Part shown: piece after piece, positions 1-5,558 of the stretch | Layout of the letters: every line of letters starts with the position of its first letter | How positions within the stretch are numbered: position 1 is the first letter of the stretch | Assembly: GCA_029256665.1 (NCBI GenBank) | Contig: JAQSXN010000158.1 | Coordinates: forward strand, 1-7,905 | Direction of reading: 5' to 3' | DNA: 7,905 nucleotides | DNA from: Paenibacillus sp. | Lineage (GTDB): Bacteria > Bacillota > Bacilli > Paenibacillales > Paenibacillaceae | The notes under the pieces: model-generated | Told to the model about the DNA's origin: nothing | Seen by the model: the letters and a program-made list of their open reading frames with translations, nothing else | The model's database searches: none | Program-made: the position numbers and the translations under genes

Positions 1-6
1 GGGGCG

Positions 7-567
7 ATGGCGATGGTTTGGACGAAAGAAGAGATTCTTGCTCTTTTGGATCAAGTTGAGCAGGACGAATACGATCGTTCGCCCCTGCTATGGCATGCGC
101 ATCGCAAGTTTAGGGAAATCGCGGCGAAGCACGAGGATATGAATCAATTGGTTATGGAGTGGCAGGCTTCCGAAGAATACAAGGAGTTTGCAATGGACGA
201 GGCGAACAAAGCGGGAGCTGACGGCGACATCGATGACAATGAGGTCTTTACTCCCGTTATGACGTTAGACGAGGGATTAGAGATTCTGCCGGAGTACGGC
301 ATCTGTTACACGGAGGCGCAGTTTCAGGAGCGATTGCGGCAGCTCGCGGTTATTGCGGGGATCGAGGTATTCCCCGTTGGCGAGTTTTTTGCATTCCTAA
401 CCGGAGCATTGATCACGAACCCTCCGATCTCCGAGCAATTGTACAATAACCGGGAACGAATACTCGACGACATGAAGAAAGTCGAAGGGACGGTTTACGA
501 GATTAAAGGAGAGCCGTTTATTCTTCTATACGAGGAGGGGCTGCTGAGGGCGCGTGGATTGGAATGA
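7..567 (+). CDS. Hypothetical acidic protein, 186 aa (possibly 5'-partial)
   Basis: I do not recognise the family. The product is soluble-looking and acidic, with no signal peptide or membrane helix. Residues 1-65 look helical and charged (KEEILALLDQVEQDEYDRS). Residues 66-90 form an acidic linker (GADGDIDDNEV). Residues 88-186 alternate helix and strand and end with two short beta-like stretches (TVYEIKG, FILLYEE). The reading frame is open to the left edge: only six bases (ggggcg) precede the first ATG, so the true start may lie outside the window. ATG at 7 and ATG at 13 are both possible, and neither shows a clear Shine-Dalgarno site inside the window. The last codons (RARGLE and the stop) lie in a degenerate copy of the tandem repeat that follows, so the C-terminus may have been reshaped by repeat growth. 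It converges on the minus-strand pair downstream, and no functional link is shown. Confidence 0.7.
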   Translation: MAMVWTKEEILALLDQVEQDEYDRSPLLWHAHRKFREIAAKHEDMNQLVMEWQASEEYKEFAMDEANKAGADGDIDDNEVFTPVMTLDEGLEILPEYGICYTEAQFQERLRQLAVIAGIEVFPVGEFFAFLTGALITNPPISEQLYNNRERILDDMKKVEGTVYEIKGEPFILLYEEGLLRARGLE

Positions 568-668
568 GCCCTAGCCCGATTTATTCGGGTTACAGAGGGC
601 GCGTGGGCCGGAATCGGAGTAATAGCCCGATTAATTCGGGTTACAGAGGGCGCGTGGGCCGAAATCGG
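545..668. repeat. 2.5-copy ~51-bp tandem repeat at the 3' end of the first gene
   Basis: Two 46-bp units at 572-617 and 623-668 differ at only two positions and start 51 bp apart. A degenerate partial copy at 545-571 shares gagggcgcgtgg and ggaat with the full units and contains the end and stop codon of the 186-aa gene. Each full unit has a small inverted repeat, CCCGA-5 nt-TCGGG (575-589 and 626-640), that can form a 5-7 bp hairpin. The 51-bp period is a multiple of three, which keeps frames open, but no start site or coding signal supports translation. Confidence 0.85.
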
Positions 669-673
669 CGAGG

Positions 674-715
674 GGGCAGCCCCGCAAGTCAATAAATGGA
701 CTTGCGGGGCTGCCC
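674..715. terminator. Perfect 17-bp hairpin between convergent genes (probable bidirectional terminator)
   Basis: Arms at 674-690 and 699-715 are perfect complements over 17 bp (gggcagccccgcaagtc and its reverse complement) with an 8-nt loop, aataaatg. The hairpin lies between the ends of two convergent genes, which is where a bidirectional terminator belongs. Neither side has a proper T-run (tattg on the right), so it is not a classic Rho-independent terminator. It may instead block read-through or protect 3' ends. Confidence 0.6.
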
Positions 716-728
716 TATTGCCGTTACG

Positions 729-1217
729 CTAAGCTTCCGCCACAAGCGTATCCATAAATTGAAGCAGCTGATGAAGGATGAGACCATTGCTACGGTCGAA
801 ATGCTGCAAGCCCAACTCGCCTTCGAGCCATTCGCCTCTTAACATGGCGTTGTGCTTGAAGTATAGCGCGCCTCCGCGCTCTGTCACGCCGAAGGCGCCA
901 AGCGCTAGCGTTAGGTTGAGACCGGTGCAAACATGGAGCAGCGAGTCGTAGTTGTCCGGGTTGGTTTGCTGCCTGAGGACGGCGAATGTCTGAAGCAGAT
1001 AGACGCCTTCCTTCTCGGCTTCTTCCAAGCCGGGGATAAAGCTGATCTCTAGCAGGAGAGAGTCGTTAAGCGAGCCTAACTCCTCGAACCGGATGAGAAG
1101 AGAAGCATACGGCGCTTCCTCGTCCGGTTCAGCAAGCTTCGCGGCAATCTCGTGACTGCCGTAATAGTCGAGCAGCCGCGTCAGTACGGAATAGGGGAAC
1201 ATGGATGAGTCTGTCAT
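729..1217 (-). CDS. Small YbjN/secretion-chaperone-like protein, 162 aa
   Basis: Function is not established. The predicted layout is an N-terminal helix (residues 7-28), strands at 37-46 and 53-61, a helix around 65-80, a strand-turn-strand region at 98-122 (LTLALGAFGVTERGGALYF), then a strand and a C-terminal helix (145-160). That order, with the 'LGAFGV..ERGGALYF...ML' stretch, resembles the YbjN/class-I type III chaperone (CesT/Tir-chaperone) fold. This is read by eye and not by a search. The product is acidic, cytosolic and has no signal peptide. The start ATG is well placed: AAAGGAG lies 7 bp upstream and overlaps the TAA stop of the preceding 550-aa gene, leaving 12 bp between the genes. 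This implies co-transcription and probable translational coupling. The context suggests a chaperone, adaptor or immunity partner of the upstream protein. Confidence 0.8.
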   Translation of the reverse strand: MTDSSMFPYSVLTRLLDYYGSHEIAAKLAEPDEEAPYASLLIRFEELGSLNDSLLLEISFIPGLEEAEKEGVYLLQTFAVLRQQTNPDNYDSLLHVCTGLNLTLALGAFGVTERGGALYFKHNAMLRGEWLEGELGLQHFDRSNGLILHQLLQFMDTLVAEA

Positions 1218-1224
1218 GGCTAAG

Positions 1225-1231
1225 CTCCTTT
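1225..1231 (-). promoter_or_regulatory. Shine-Dalgarno site overlapping the upstream stop codon
   Basis: AAAGGAG on the minus strand sits 7 bp before the ATG of the 162-aa gene and overlaps the TAA of the 550-aa gene (1230-1232). This overlap is the basis for proposing translational coupling of the two genes. Confidence 0.75.
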
Positions 1232-2882
1232 ACGTATGCAGTTTTTTGGCGATGAGGTCCTTGGCCGGTTTTTTCTTCGCCTTATCAATCTTAAGGCCGA
1301 TACTTTCGATGATTTTACGGCTCTCAGGGTCATCGCCTTCGACGCCGCTCTTGTATAGCATGCCGGCGAGATCGGTGACAAGCTGATTGTAGCATTGACC
1401 GACGTTGTTGAAGCCGTTTTTCTCAAGCAGCGACTGGCGGACCTTATCCTTGGCAATCCCCTTGTTTTCGGGAAGAGCCGCCGTCTCGTCCACTTTGAGC
1501 GCTTTGTCGACAAAGGCTTCTTTCCGCTTGTATTTCTTGTAGAACTTCACGATGGCGGCAACGCCGCCTAGTATCGCCGCGAGCGCGATCAGGATTGGTC
1601 CTGCCGGGGAAGCGGCAGCTGCGATCAGCACGGCTCCGCCCGCGATCATCATCGCGCCTTTCACCGCCGTCATGCCGCTCTTGGATTTGTTCATCTCTTG
1701 CGTAGATTTGCCGAGACCGGCCGCAAGCCGTTGTTGGTCCGCAAGCTCGCCCTCCTTGCCGGAAAGCCGCTCCTCGACCGCTCCGAGCTGCTTCACGTTG
1801 CGACGGCCTTCGATATAGCCTGCCGCCCCTCCTGCCATATACGCGGCTCCGCCCACGATCGCGCCAGCGCCTGCCGCTACGGTGGCGGCTCCGTTCACTG
1901 CCATGCCGGCTACCGATCTGACGCTGTTAACCGTGCCGGCCGTTACTCTGGCAAGGTCCGCCGCGCCGCCGCCGCCTTCGCCGGCGATGATCTGCGCTTT
2001 GCCGGCAGCGCTGAGCGCGCCGTCATAACTCTGGGTCGCGTTGTAAACCTGCGATATGGCCGCCACGCCGCCCAGGCCGCCCGCTATCGGAGCGGACATG
2101 AGGGCCGTGCCCTTGGCGCCGGCCGCGCCCAGCGTCTGGCTGATCGTGGAGGAGCCGGAGACGCCGCCCGCGGCGCTGGACGTGCCGATCGCCGCGTAAC
2201 TGGCGTAATCGCGGTCCTGATCGGCGTTATAGTTGTTCGTATCGATTTTCTTTGCTTCCCGGCAGATGACGGAGAATTTGTCCCAGTCGACCGACTTGGA
2301 GATGATGCCGCTTAGCATCACCTTCTTGACGGCCGCGACATCCACGTTTCTGGCATTGCCGGCCATCGCCTTGATGGCGCTTACCTTCTGATCCGTCTTA
2401 AGGGCGTCGAAGTAGCCGAACAGCGCCGTCTTCTTGTCCGCGCCAGCTTGCTCCTTCAGCCAGCCGTATACGGACTTGTAGCTGCCCATCCCTTGCAGAT
2501 CGTTCCCGATCTTTGTCTTGGGCAGCGCCGCCCGCCAAGACGAAGCCGCGGGTGTCGCCGTCGACGGTCCCGCGCTCTCGGCGCCAACGGCTTCCGCAGA
2601 AGGGGTCGACGCGGTCGCGCTCTCCGTTTGTTCGGTCTGTCTTTGGATCGGAGGCTTCAATCCGATCAATGGCGCTCCGCGGTCGCGAAAGAGCTGAAGC
2701 ACCGCTTGATTGCCCGCGGCCTTCTGAAATTGCATGACGTTCTCGGGCGACATGTTTCCTGGGCCGATGCTGGATAGCGCTTGTCCGGGCGCCATCGATG
2801 GCGCCGCGCTGGAAGCGCGGGAGGCGGGAGCGGGCGAAGCGGAGGATTTGGACGGATGCATGCGATCGGCTGATTCGGGCAT
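1230..2882 (-). CDS. Gly/Ala-rich membrane-active protein with AAGNQAV motif; candidate eCIS-associated effector, 550 aa
   Basis: No catalytic domain is recognised. The layout is: 1-45, Ser/Ala/Pro-rich and disordered with no Sec signal; 50-67, MQFQKAAGNQAVLQLFRD, which fits the LQ..AGN.AV..L motif I associate with DUF4157-type proteins linked to extracellular contractile injection systems; 77-82, PPIQRQ, also common after that motif; 82-115, low-complexity Thr/Ser/Ala/Glu; 116-232, a mainly helical globular region; 233-357, very Gly/Ala-rich with glycine-zipper spacing and a hydrophobic run near 330-357; 355-361, GYIEGRR; 362-400, a charged, probably coiled-coil helix; 404-447, a strong hydrophobic segment; 446-454, basic KFYKKYKRK; 455-550, a lysine-rich helical C-terminus with one Cys. 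This suggests a non-Sec protein that can insert into membranes. The start chosen is the ATG at 2882 because AAGGTGAT lies just upstream. ATG 2906 and TTG 2936 in the same frame have poorer sites. A 162-aa partner follows directly. Confidence 0.8.
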   Translation of the reverse strand: MPESADRMHPSKSSASPAPASRASSAAPSMAPGQALSSIGPGNMSPENVMQFQKAAGNQAVLQLFRDRGAPLIGLKPPIQRQTEQTESATASTPSAEAVGAESAGPSTATPAASSWRAALPKTKIGNDLQGMGSYKSVYGWLKEQAGADKKTALFGYFDALKTDQKVSAIKAMAGNARNVDVAAVKKVMLSGIISKSVDWDKFSVICREAKKIDTNNYNADQDRDYASYAAIGTSSAAGGVSGSSTISQTLGAAGAKGTALMSAPIAGGLGGVAAISQVYNATQSYDGALSAAGKAQIIAGEGGGGAADLARVTAGTVNSVRSVAGMAVNGAATVAAGAGAIVGGAAYMAGGAAGYIEGRRNVKQLGAVEERLSGKEGELADQQRLAAGLGKSTQEMNKSKSGMTAVKGAMMIAGGAVLIAAAASPAGPILIALAAILGGVAAIVKFYKKYKRKEAFVDKALKVDETAALPENKGIAKDKVRQSLLEKNGFNNVGQCYNQLVTDLAGMLYKSGVEGDDPESRKIIESIGLKIDKAKKKPAKDLIAKKLHT

Positions 2883-2886
2883 CGAT

Positions 2887-2894
2887 ATCACCTT
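2887..2894 (-). promoter_or_regulatory. Shine-Dalgarno site fixing the start of the 550-aa gene
   Basis: AAGGTGAT on the minus strand, four bases before the ATG at 2882, matches the part of the anti-Shine-Dalgarno tail that pairs with GGTGAT. The upstream in-frame candidates ATG 2906 and TTG 2936 lack a comparable site, so the shorter 550-aa product is preferred. Confidence 0.6.
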
Positions 2895-2940
2895 CTGAAT
2901 TGACATAGTAAGACATTTTCCGTTCTGGAAAGACAAGGCT

Positions 2941-2969
2941 ATCGTACCATAAACCTATGTCTTTGGCAC
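2941..2969 (-). promoter_or_regulatory. Weak candidate promoter for the minus-strand pair
   Basis: On the minus strand, GTGCCA (2964-2969; 4 of 6 to TTGACA) and TACGAT (2941-2946; 4 of 6 to TATAAT) are separated by 17 bp. Transcription would begin near 2934, giving a leader of about 50 nt to the ATG at 2882. It would exclude the TTG at 2936 as a start. Confidence 0.3.
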
Positions 2970-2975
2970 TATAAT
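2970..2975 (+). promoter_or_regulatory. Isolated TATAAT; possible -10 box for uppP
   Basis: A perfect TATAAT lies in the divergent intergenic region, but 16-18 bp upstream there is nothing resembling TTGACA and there is no TG extension. If used, it would give uppP a leader of about 155 nt that holds the stem-loops described separately. Confidence 0.25.
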
Positions 2976-2983
2976 TACATGAC

Positions 2984-3001
2984 GTCCGGAAAGCGGCGGA
3001 C
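2984..3001. repeat. Small inverted repeat in the divergent intergenic region
   Basis: GTCCG (2984-2988) and CGGAC (2997-3001) form a 5-bp stem with an 8-nt loop. The 10-bp palindrome cagcatgctg overlaps the end of this stem (3001-3010). No T-run follows, so it is not a terminator. It may be an RNA structure in the uppP leader or a protein-binding site. Confidence 0.4.
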
Positions 3002-3028
3002 AGCATGCTGGCGGACGGTTGTTTTACC

Positions 3029-3042
3029 TTACAAAATTGTAA
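3029..3042. promoter_or_regulatory. Operator-like palindrome TTACAA-aa-TTGTAA
   Basis: Two 6-bp arms, TTACAA (3029-3034) and TTGTAA (3037-3042), are separated by two A residues. They sit in the region between the divergent 550-aa gene and uppP, about 100 bp before the uppP start. Compact AT-rich dyads of this kind typically bind dimeric repressors. The cognate regulator cannot be named from the sequence. Confidence 0.4.
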
Positions 3043-3138
3043 CTCTTCTGTCATCTTATTGAATTGATTATTGGAGGTGAATTGCACTAAACTAATAGAG
3101 TTGGCGGAAAGTTTGAAAGAAAGGCGGAGTATACGAAA

Positions 3139-3939
3139 ATGCAGGATTTTATTAATGCGATTATATTGGGCATTATTGAAGGACTTACGGAGTTTCTGCC
3201 TGTCTCGTCGACGGGCCACCTTATTCTTGCCGGCGACTTGCTCGGCTTTGACGGGGAAGCGAAAAAGACGTTTATGATCGTCATCCAGCTCGGCGCGGTC
3301 ATGGCGGTATTGCTGTTGTACTGGAAACGATATATGGCGATGCTGAAAGACATGGTAAAGCTGGACTTCAAGAAAAAGAAATTAAACGCCATACATATGA
3401 TTCTGGCCATGATTCCGGCGCTTGTCGTCTATTTGGCGCTCGGCGATTTCATCAAAAGCGTGTTGTTCGGCTCGGGTCCGGTATTGATCAGTCTGGTTGC
3501 AGGGGGCGTATTGCTCATCGTCGCGACAAGGGTCAAGCGCAAGGTAACCGCCGAGGAGTCGGATGACATTTCCTACAAGCAGGCGTTCGGAATCGGCTTG
3601 TTCCAGTGTCTCGCGTTATGGCCCGGCTTCTCTCGTTCGGGATCGACGATATCCGGCGGCTTGCTGCTGGGTACAAGCCAGAAGGCGGCTGCGGATTTCA
3701 CGTTTATGATTTCCGTGCCTGTCATGCTGGGCGCAACGGTGCTGGATCTATACGACAGCCGCGATCTGCTGACATCGGATGATCTGGTGTTGTTCCTGAT
3801 CGGCTTTATCGCCGCTTTCGTAGTGGCCATGATTGCCGTCGTTACGTTCTTGAACCTGATCAAAAAGCTGCGCTTGGAGTGGTTTGCGTACTATCGGTTC
3901 GCCATCGCGATATTGTTCTATTTCTTCGTCATGCGATAA
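3139..3939 (+). CDS. uppP: Undecaprenyl-diphosphate phosphatase (BacA/UppP), 266 aa
   Basis: This integral membrane enzyme removes a phosphate from undecaprenyl pyrophosphate to regenerate the lipid carrier used for peptidoglycan and other envelope polymers. Higher levels give bacitracin tolerance. The two hallmark motifs are present: EGLTEFLPVSSTGH at residues 14-27, with the acidic pair E14/E18, S24 and H27; and PGFSRSGST at 162-170, with the essential Arg at 166. Hydrophobic helices cover most of the chain (about 1-13, 45-62, 84-102, 113-130, 150-160, 185-203, 215-238, 248-264). Length is normal for the family, and it appears complete and intact. The ATG at 3139 follows GGCGGAG (3123-3129) with a 9-bp spacing. 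It is transcribed away from the 550-aa gene, with a strong terminator right after it, so it is probably monocistronic. Confidence 0.97.
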   Translation: MQDFINAIILGIIEGLTEFLPVSSTGHLILAGDLLGFDGEAKKTFMIVIQLGAVMAVLLLYWKRYMAMLKDMVKLDFKKKKLNAIHMILAMIPALVVYLALGDFIKSVLFGSGPVLISLVAGGVLLIVATRVKRKVTAEESDDISYKQAFGIGLFQCLALWPGFSRSGSTISGGLLLGTSQKAAADFTFMISVPVMLGATVLDLYDSRDLLTSDDLVLFLIGFIAAFVVAMIAVVTFLNLIKKLRLEWFAYYRFAIAILFYFFVMR

Positions 3940-3962
3940 TGCCGCAAGGCATATAGGTGTTG

Positions 3963-3997
3963 AAAGGGTCGTCTCCTGCCTGGAGGCGGCCTTTTTT
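3963..3997 (+). terminator. Rho-independent terminator of uppP
   Basis: A 10-bp stem pairs 3967-3976 (ggtcgtctcc) with 3982-3991 (ggaggcggcc), including two G-T pairs, around the 5-nt loop tgcct. It is followed directly by six T residues, and preceding A residues can pair with the T-run. It lies 27 bp after the uppP stop. Confidence 0.9.
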
Positions 3998-4051
3998 CAT
4001 GAGCAGGGATTATGCGGGGGGACGTGGAATGAATGGGAAAAGGAAGTAATT

Positions 4052-4058
4052 GGAGGTG
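4052..4058 (+). promoter_or_regulatory. Strong Shine-Dalgarno site fixing the start of the dehydrogenase gene
   Basis: GGAGGTG lies 6 bp before the ATG at 4065. The in-frame TTG at 4050 overlaps this site and would have no ribosome binding site of its own, so it is not the start. Confidence 0.8.
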
Positions 4059-4064
4059 GATTTG

Positions 4065-5102
4065 ATGGGAACGGAGGGAAGGACGGAAATCCGTGCGCCG
4101 AGGCGGGACGATAAGCGGATGAAGGCGCTCGTCTATGACGCATACGGAGAGCATGAAAGGCTGCGAGTGGAGAACGTGGATATTCCCGTCCCGCGCGACG
4201 GCGAGGTGCTGATCGCCGTGCGGGCGGCGGCCGTAAATTCTTGGGATTGGGATCTGCTTCGGGGGAAACCGTATATGACGCGGCTCGGCGCGTTCCGTAA
4301 GCCGCGGCATCGCGTCCTCGGGGCGGATATCGCTGGCGTCGTCGTCGCCGTAGGGGGATCAGCCGGCAAATTTCGTTTAGGAGACGAAGTGTTCGGGGAC
4401 CTCTCCGGGTGCGAGTGGGGCGGCTTTGCCGAGTACGTGCGCGCCAGAGAAACGGCGTTGACGCTCAAGCCTAACGGCACAAGCTTCGCGGAAGCCGCAG
4501 CGATCCCGCAGGCGGCCGTGCTCGCCCTGCAGGGACTGCGCGATTCCGGCAAGCTCGCCAAAGGGCAGCGCGTGCTGATTAACGGGGCGGGAGGCGGCGT
4601 GGGGACGTTCGCGATTCAATACGCCAAGCTGATGGGCGCAGAGGTAACCGGCGTGGATGCGGCCGGCAAGCTGGAGATGCTGCGTTCCGTCGGCGCTGAC
4701 CATGTGCAAGATTATAAGCTTGGCGATTTCACGGCGGACCGTCAACGTTACGATCTCATCCTCGATGTGGTCGGTACGAGATCGCCCTTTCGGATTAAGC
4801 GCGCGTTAAGCCCTGGAGGGACTTACGTGATGATAGGCGGCACTACGCGGCGACTTCTCCAGATGCTGCTGGCGGGGCCGATCGTCCGTTTGCTGGAGAG
4901 GAAAAAGTTGAAGATTCTTCTCCACAAGCCCAATCACGGCGACCAACTGGTCTGGAAGGAGCTTGTCGAAACAGGAAAGGCAAAGCCCGTCATCGATCAG
5001 CAATTCACCCTGGACGACGGCGCCGAGGCGTTTCGCTATTTCGGAGAAGGCGGGGTTAGAGGGAAGCTCGTCGTCCGAATCGGCGGGGCGGAGCATCCGT
5101 AA
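4065..5102 (+). CDS. Zinc-independent medium-chain dehydrogenase/reductase (NAD(P)-dependent, quinone-oxidoreductase-like), 345 aa
   Basis: A cytosolic oxidoreductase of the MDR superfamily. The GroES-like domain covers residues 19 to about 135: AAAVNSWDWDLLRG at 54-67, the GADIAGVV turn at 86-93 and GDEVFG at 106-111. The Rossmann NAD(P)-binding domain begins with GAGGGVGTFAIQYAK at 174-188, and the typical closing GKLVV is at 333-337. The usual catalytic and structural zinc ligands of alcohol dehydrogenases are missing (one Cys, no GHE or Cys cluster), which places it with quinone reductase / RTN4IP1-like members that reduce quinones, enones or related electrophiles. The substrate cannot be predicted. 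The ATG at 4065 has an excellent ribosome binding site. It adds 18 residues before the MKALVYDAYG sequence (ATG 4119) where many homologues begin, and ATG 4119 remains an alternative. It lies between two terminators and so is probably its own transcription unit, but no clear promoter is visible in the short gap after uppP. Confidence 0.92.
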   Translation: MGTEGRTEIRAPRRDDKRMKALVYDAYGEHERLRVENVDIPVPRDGEVLIAVRAAAVNSWDWDLLRGKPYMTRLGAFRKPRHRVLGADIAGVVVAVGGSAGKFRLGDEVFGDLSGCEWGGFAEYVRARETALTLKPNGTSFAEAAAIPQAAVLALQGLRDSGKLAKGQRVLINGAGGGVGTFAIQYAKLMGAEVTGVDAAGKLEMLRSVGADHVQDYKLGDFTADRQRYDLILDVVGTRSPFRIKRALSPGGTYVMIGGTTRRLLQMLLAGPIVRLLERKKLKILLHKPNHGDQLVWKELVETGKAKPVIDQQFTLDDGAEAFRYFGEGGVRGKLVVRIGGAEHP

Positions 5103-5140
5103 GACTAGGTGGGAAAAGGACTTATTTGATCGATACTTGG

Positions 5141-5173
5141 AAGGGCCGGCGCGGCAAGCGACGGTCTTTTTTT
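5141..5173 (+). terminator. Rho-independent terminator of the dehydrogenase gene
   Basis: AAGGGCCG (5141-5148) pairs with CGGTCTTT (5162-5169), including two G-T pairs. After a G/A mismatch, CGC pairs with GCG around the loop ggcaa. Seven T residues (5167-5173) end it. It begins 38 bp after the stop codon. Confidence 0.85.
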
Positions 5174-5231
5174 GTTTGGCTTCGGAGCATATTGTATAGC
5201 CCGCAGCCTATCATTTTCGGTCGTTTTACGA

Positions 5232-5255
5232 GGTTTCGAACGTGGTTTCTAACGT
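5232..5255. repeat. Tandem 12-bp repeat followed by T-tracts
   Basis: GGTTTCGAACGT (5232-5243) is followed immediately by GGTTTCTAACGT (5244-5255), with one mismatch. Runs of T7 (5255-5261) and T8 (5264-5271) follow. AACGT (5239-5243) and ACGTT (5252-5256) can also form a short 5-bp hairpin before the first T-run, so a weak backup terminator for the gene upstream is an alternative reading. Confidence 0.55.
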
Positions 5256-5354
5256 TTTTTTGATTTTTTTTGAGAAGAAGACAATAAAATTTAGGGTTTA
5301 ACCGAACATTGCATGTTAGATATACGTGGAATGATCGGATTATTTCCGGGAGTA

Positions 5355-5383
5355 TTGACGACAGAATTTACGAACGTTATTGT
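5355..5383 (+). promoter_or_regulatory. Candidate sigma-A promoter for ddh
   Basis: TTGACG (5355-5360; 5 of 6 to consensus) and TATTGT (5378-5383; 4 of 6) are separated by the ideal 17 bp. Transcription would start near 5390, leaving an untranslated leader of about 340 nt before ddh. A nearer promoter in the AT-rich DNA at 5555-5610 cannot be excluded. Confidence 0.4.
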
Positions 5384-5403
5384 TTATCACGTTTAAGGTG
5401 ATT
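5384..5403. repeat. Dyad just downstream of the candidate promoter
   Basis: ATCAC (5386-5390) and GTGAT (5398-5402) form an inverted repeat with 7 bp between the arms. It lies directly at and after the expected transcription start of the candidate promoter, where a repressor site would be effective. It is short and could be chance. Confidence 0.3.
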
Positions 5404-5558
5404 AAATATAACGAAAAAAATGCGCTATTTTTATGGGGTTTGAAGAGGGTTCATGATCCGATAAAGCCAGAGATAACAAGAGGCGGGCGAGAAAAGTCAG
5501 AGAAATACGAACAAACGCTTGAGTGTCGAGGGATATTTTGTCATGTCAACTAACTTGC

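Noticed and set aside
572..668. Possible CRISPR array
   Set aside because: Units are adjacent with only 5 bp between the 46-bp copies, so there are no spacers; this is a tandem repeat.
495..692. 65-codon minus-strand open frame with a 17-residue internal repeat
   Set aside because: The protein repeat simply reflects the 51-bp DNA repeat; there is no ribosome binding site, and the frame starts in the hairpin loop.
1698..2315. 205-codon plus-strand open frame antisense to the 550-aa gene
   Set aside because: Arg/Ala-rich antisense reading of GC-rich coding sequence, with no start signal.
2398..3219. 273-codon minus-strand open frame overlapping the 550-aa gene and the uppP start
   Set aside because: It is Arg/Ser-rich frame-shifted reading of the 550-aa gene, crosses the intergenic region and has no ribosome binding site or recognisable motif.
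3071..3277. 68-codon plus-strand ORF overlapping the start of uppP
   Set aside because: Its TTG start overlaps the Shine-Dalgarno-like sequence rather than following one, and the frame runs out of phase through the conserved uppP region.
4065..5102. Classical zinc alcohol dehydrogenase
   Set aside because: The catalytic and structural zinc ligands are absent, so it is placed with the zinc-independent quinone-reductase-like members.
5313..5396. 27-codon plus-strand ORF in the AT-rich leader
   Set aside because: No ribosome binding site and no sequence character beyond chance; it also overlaps the candidate promoter.
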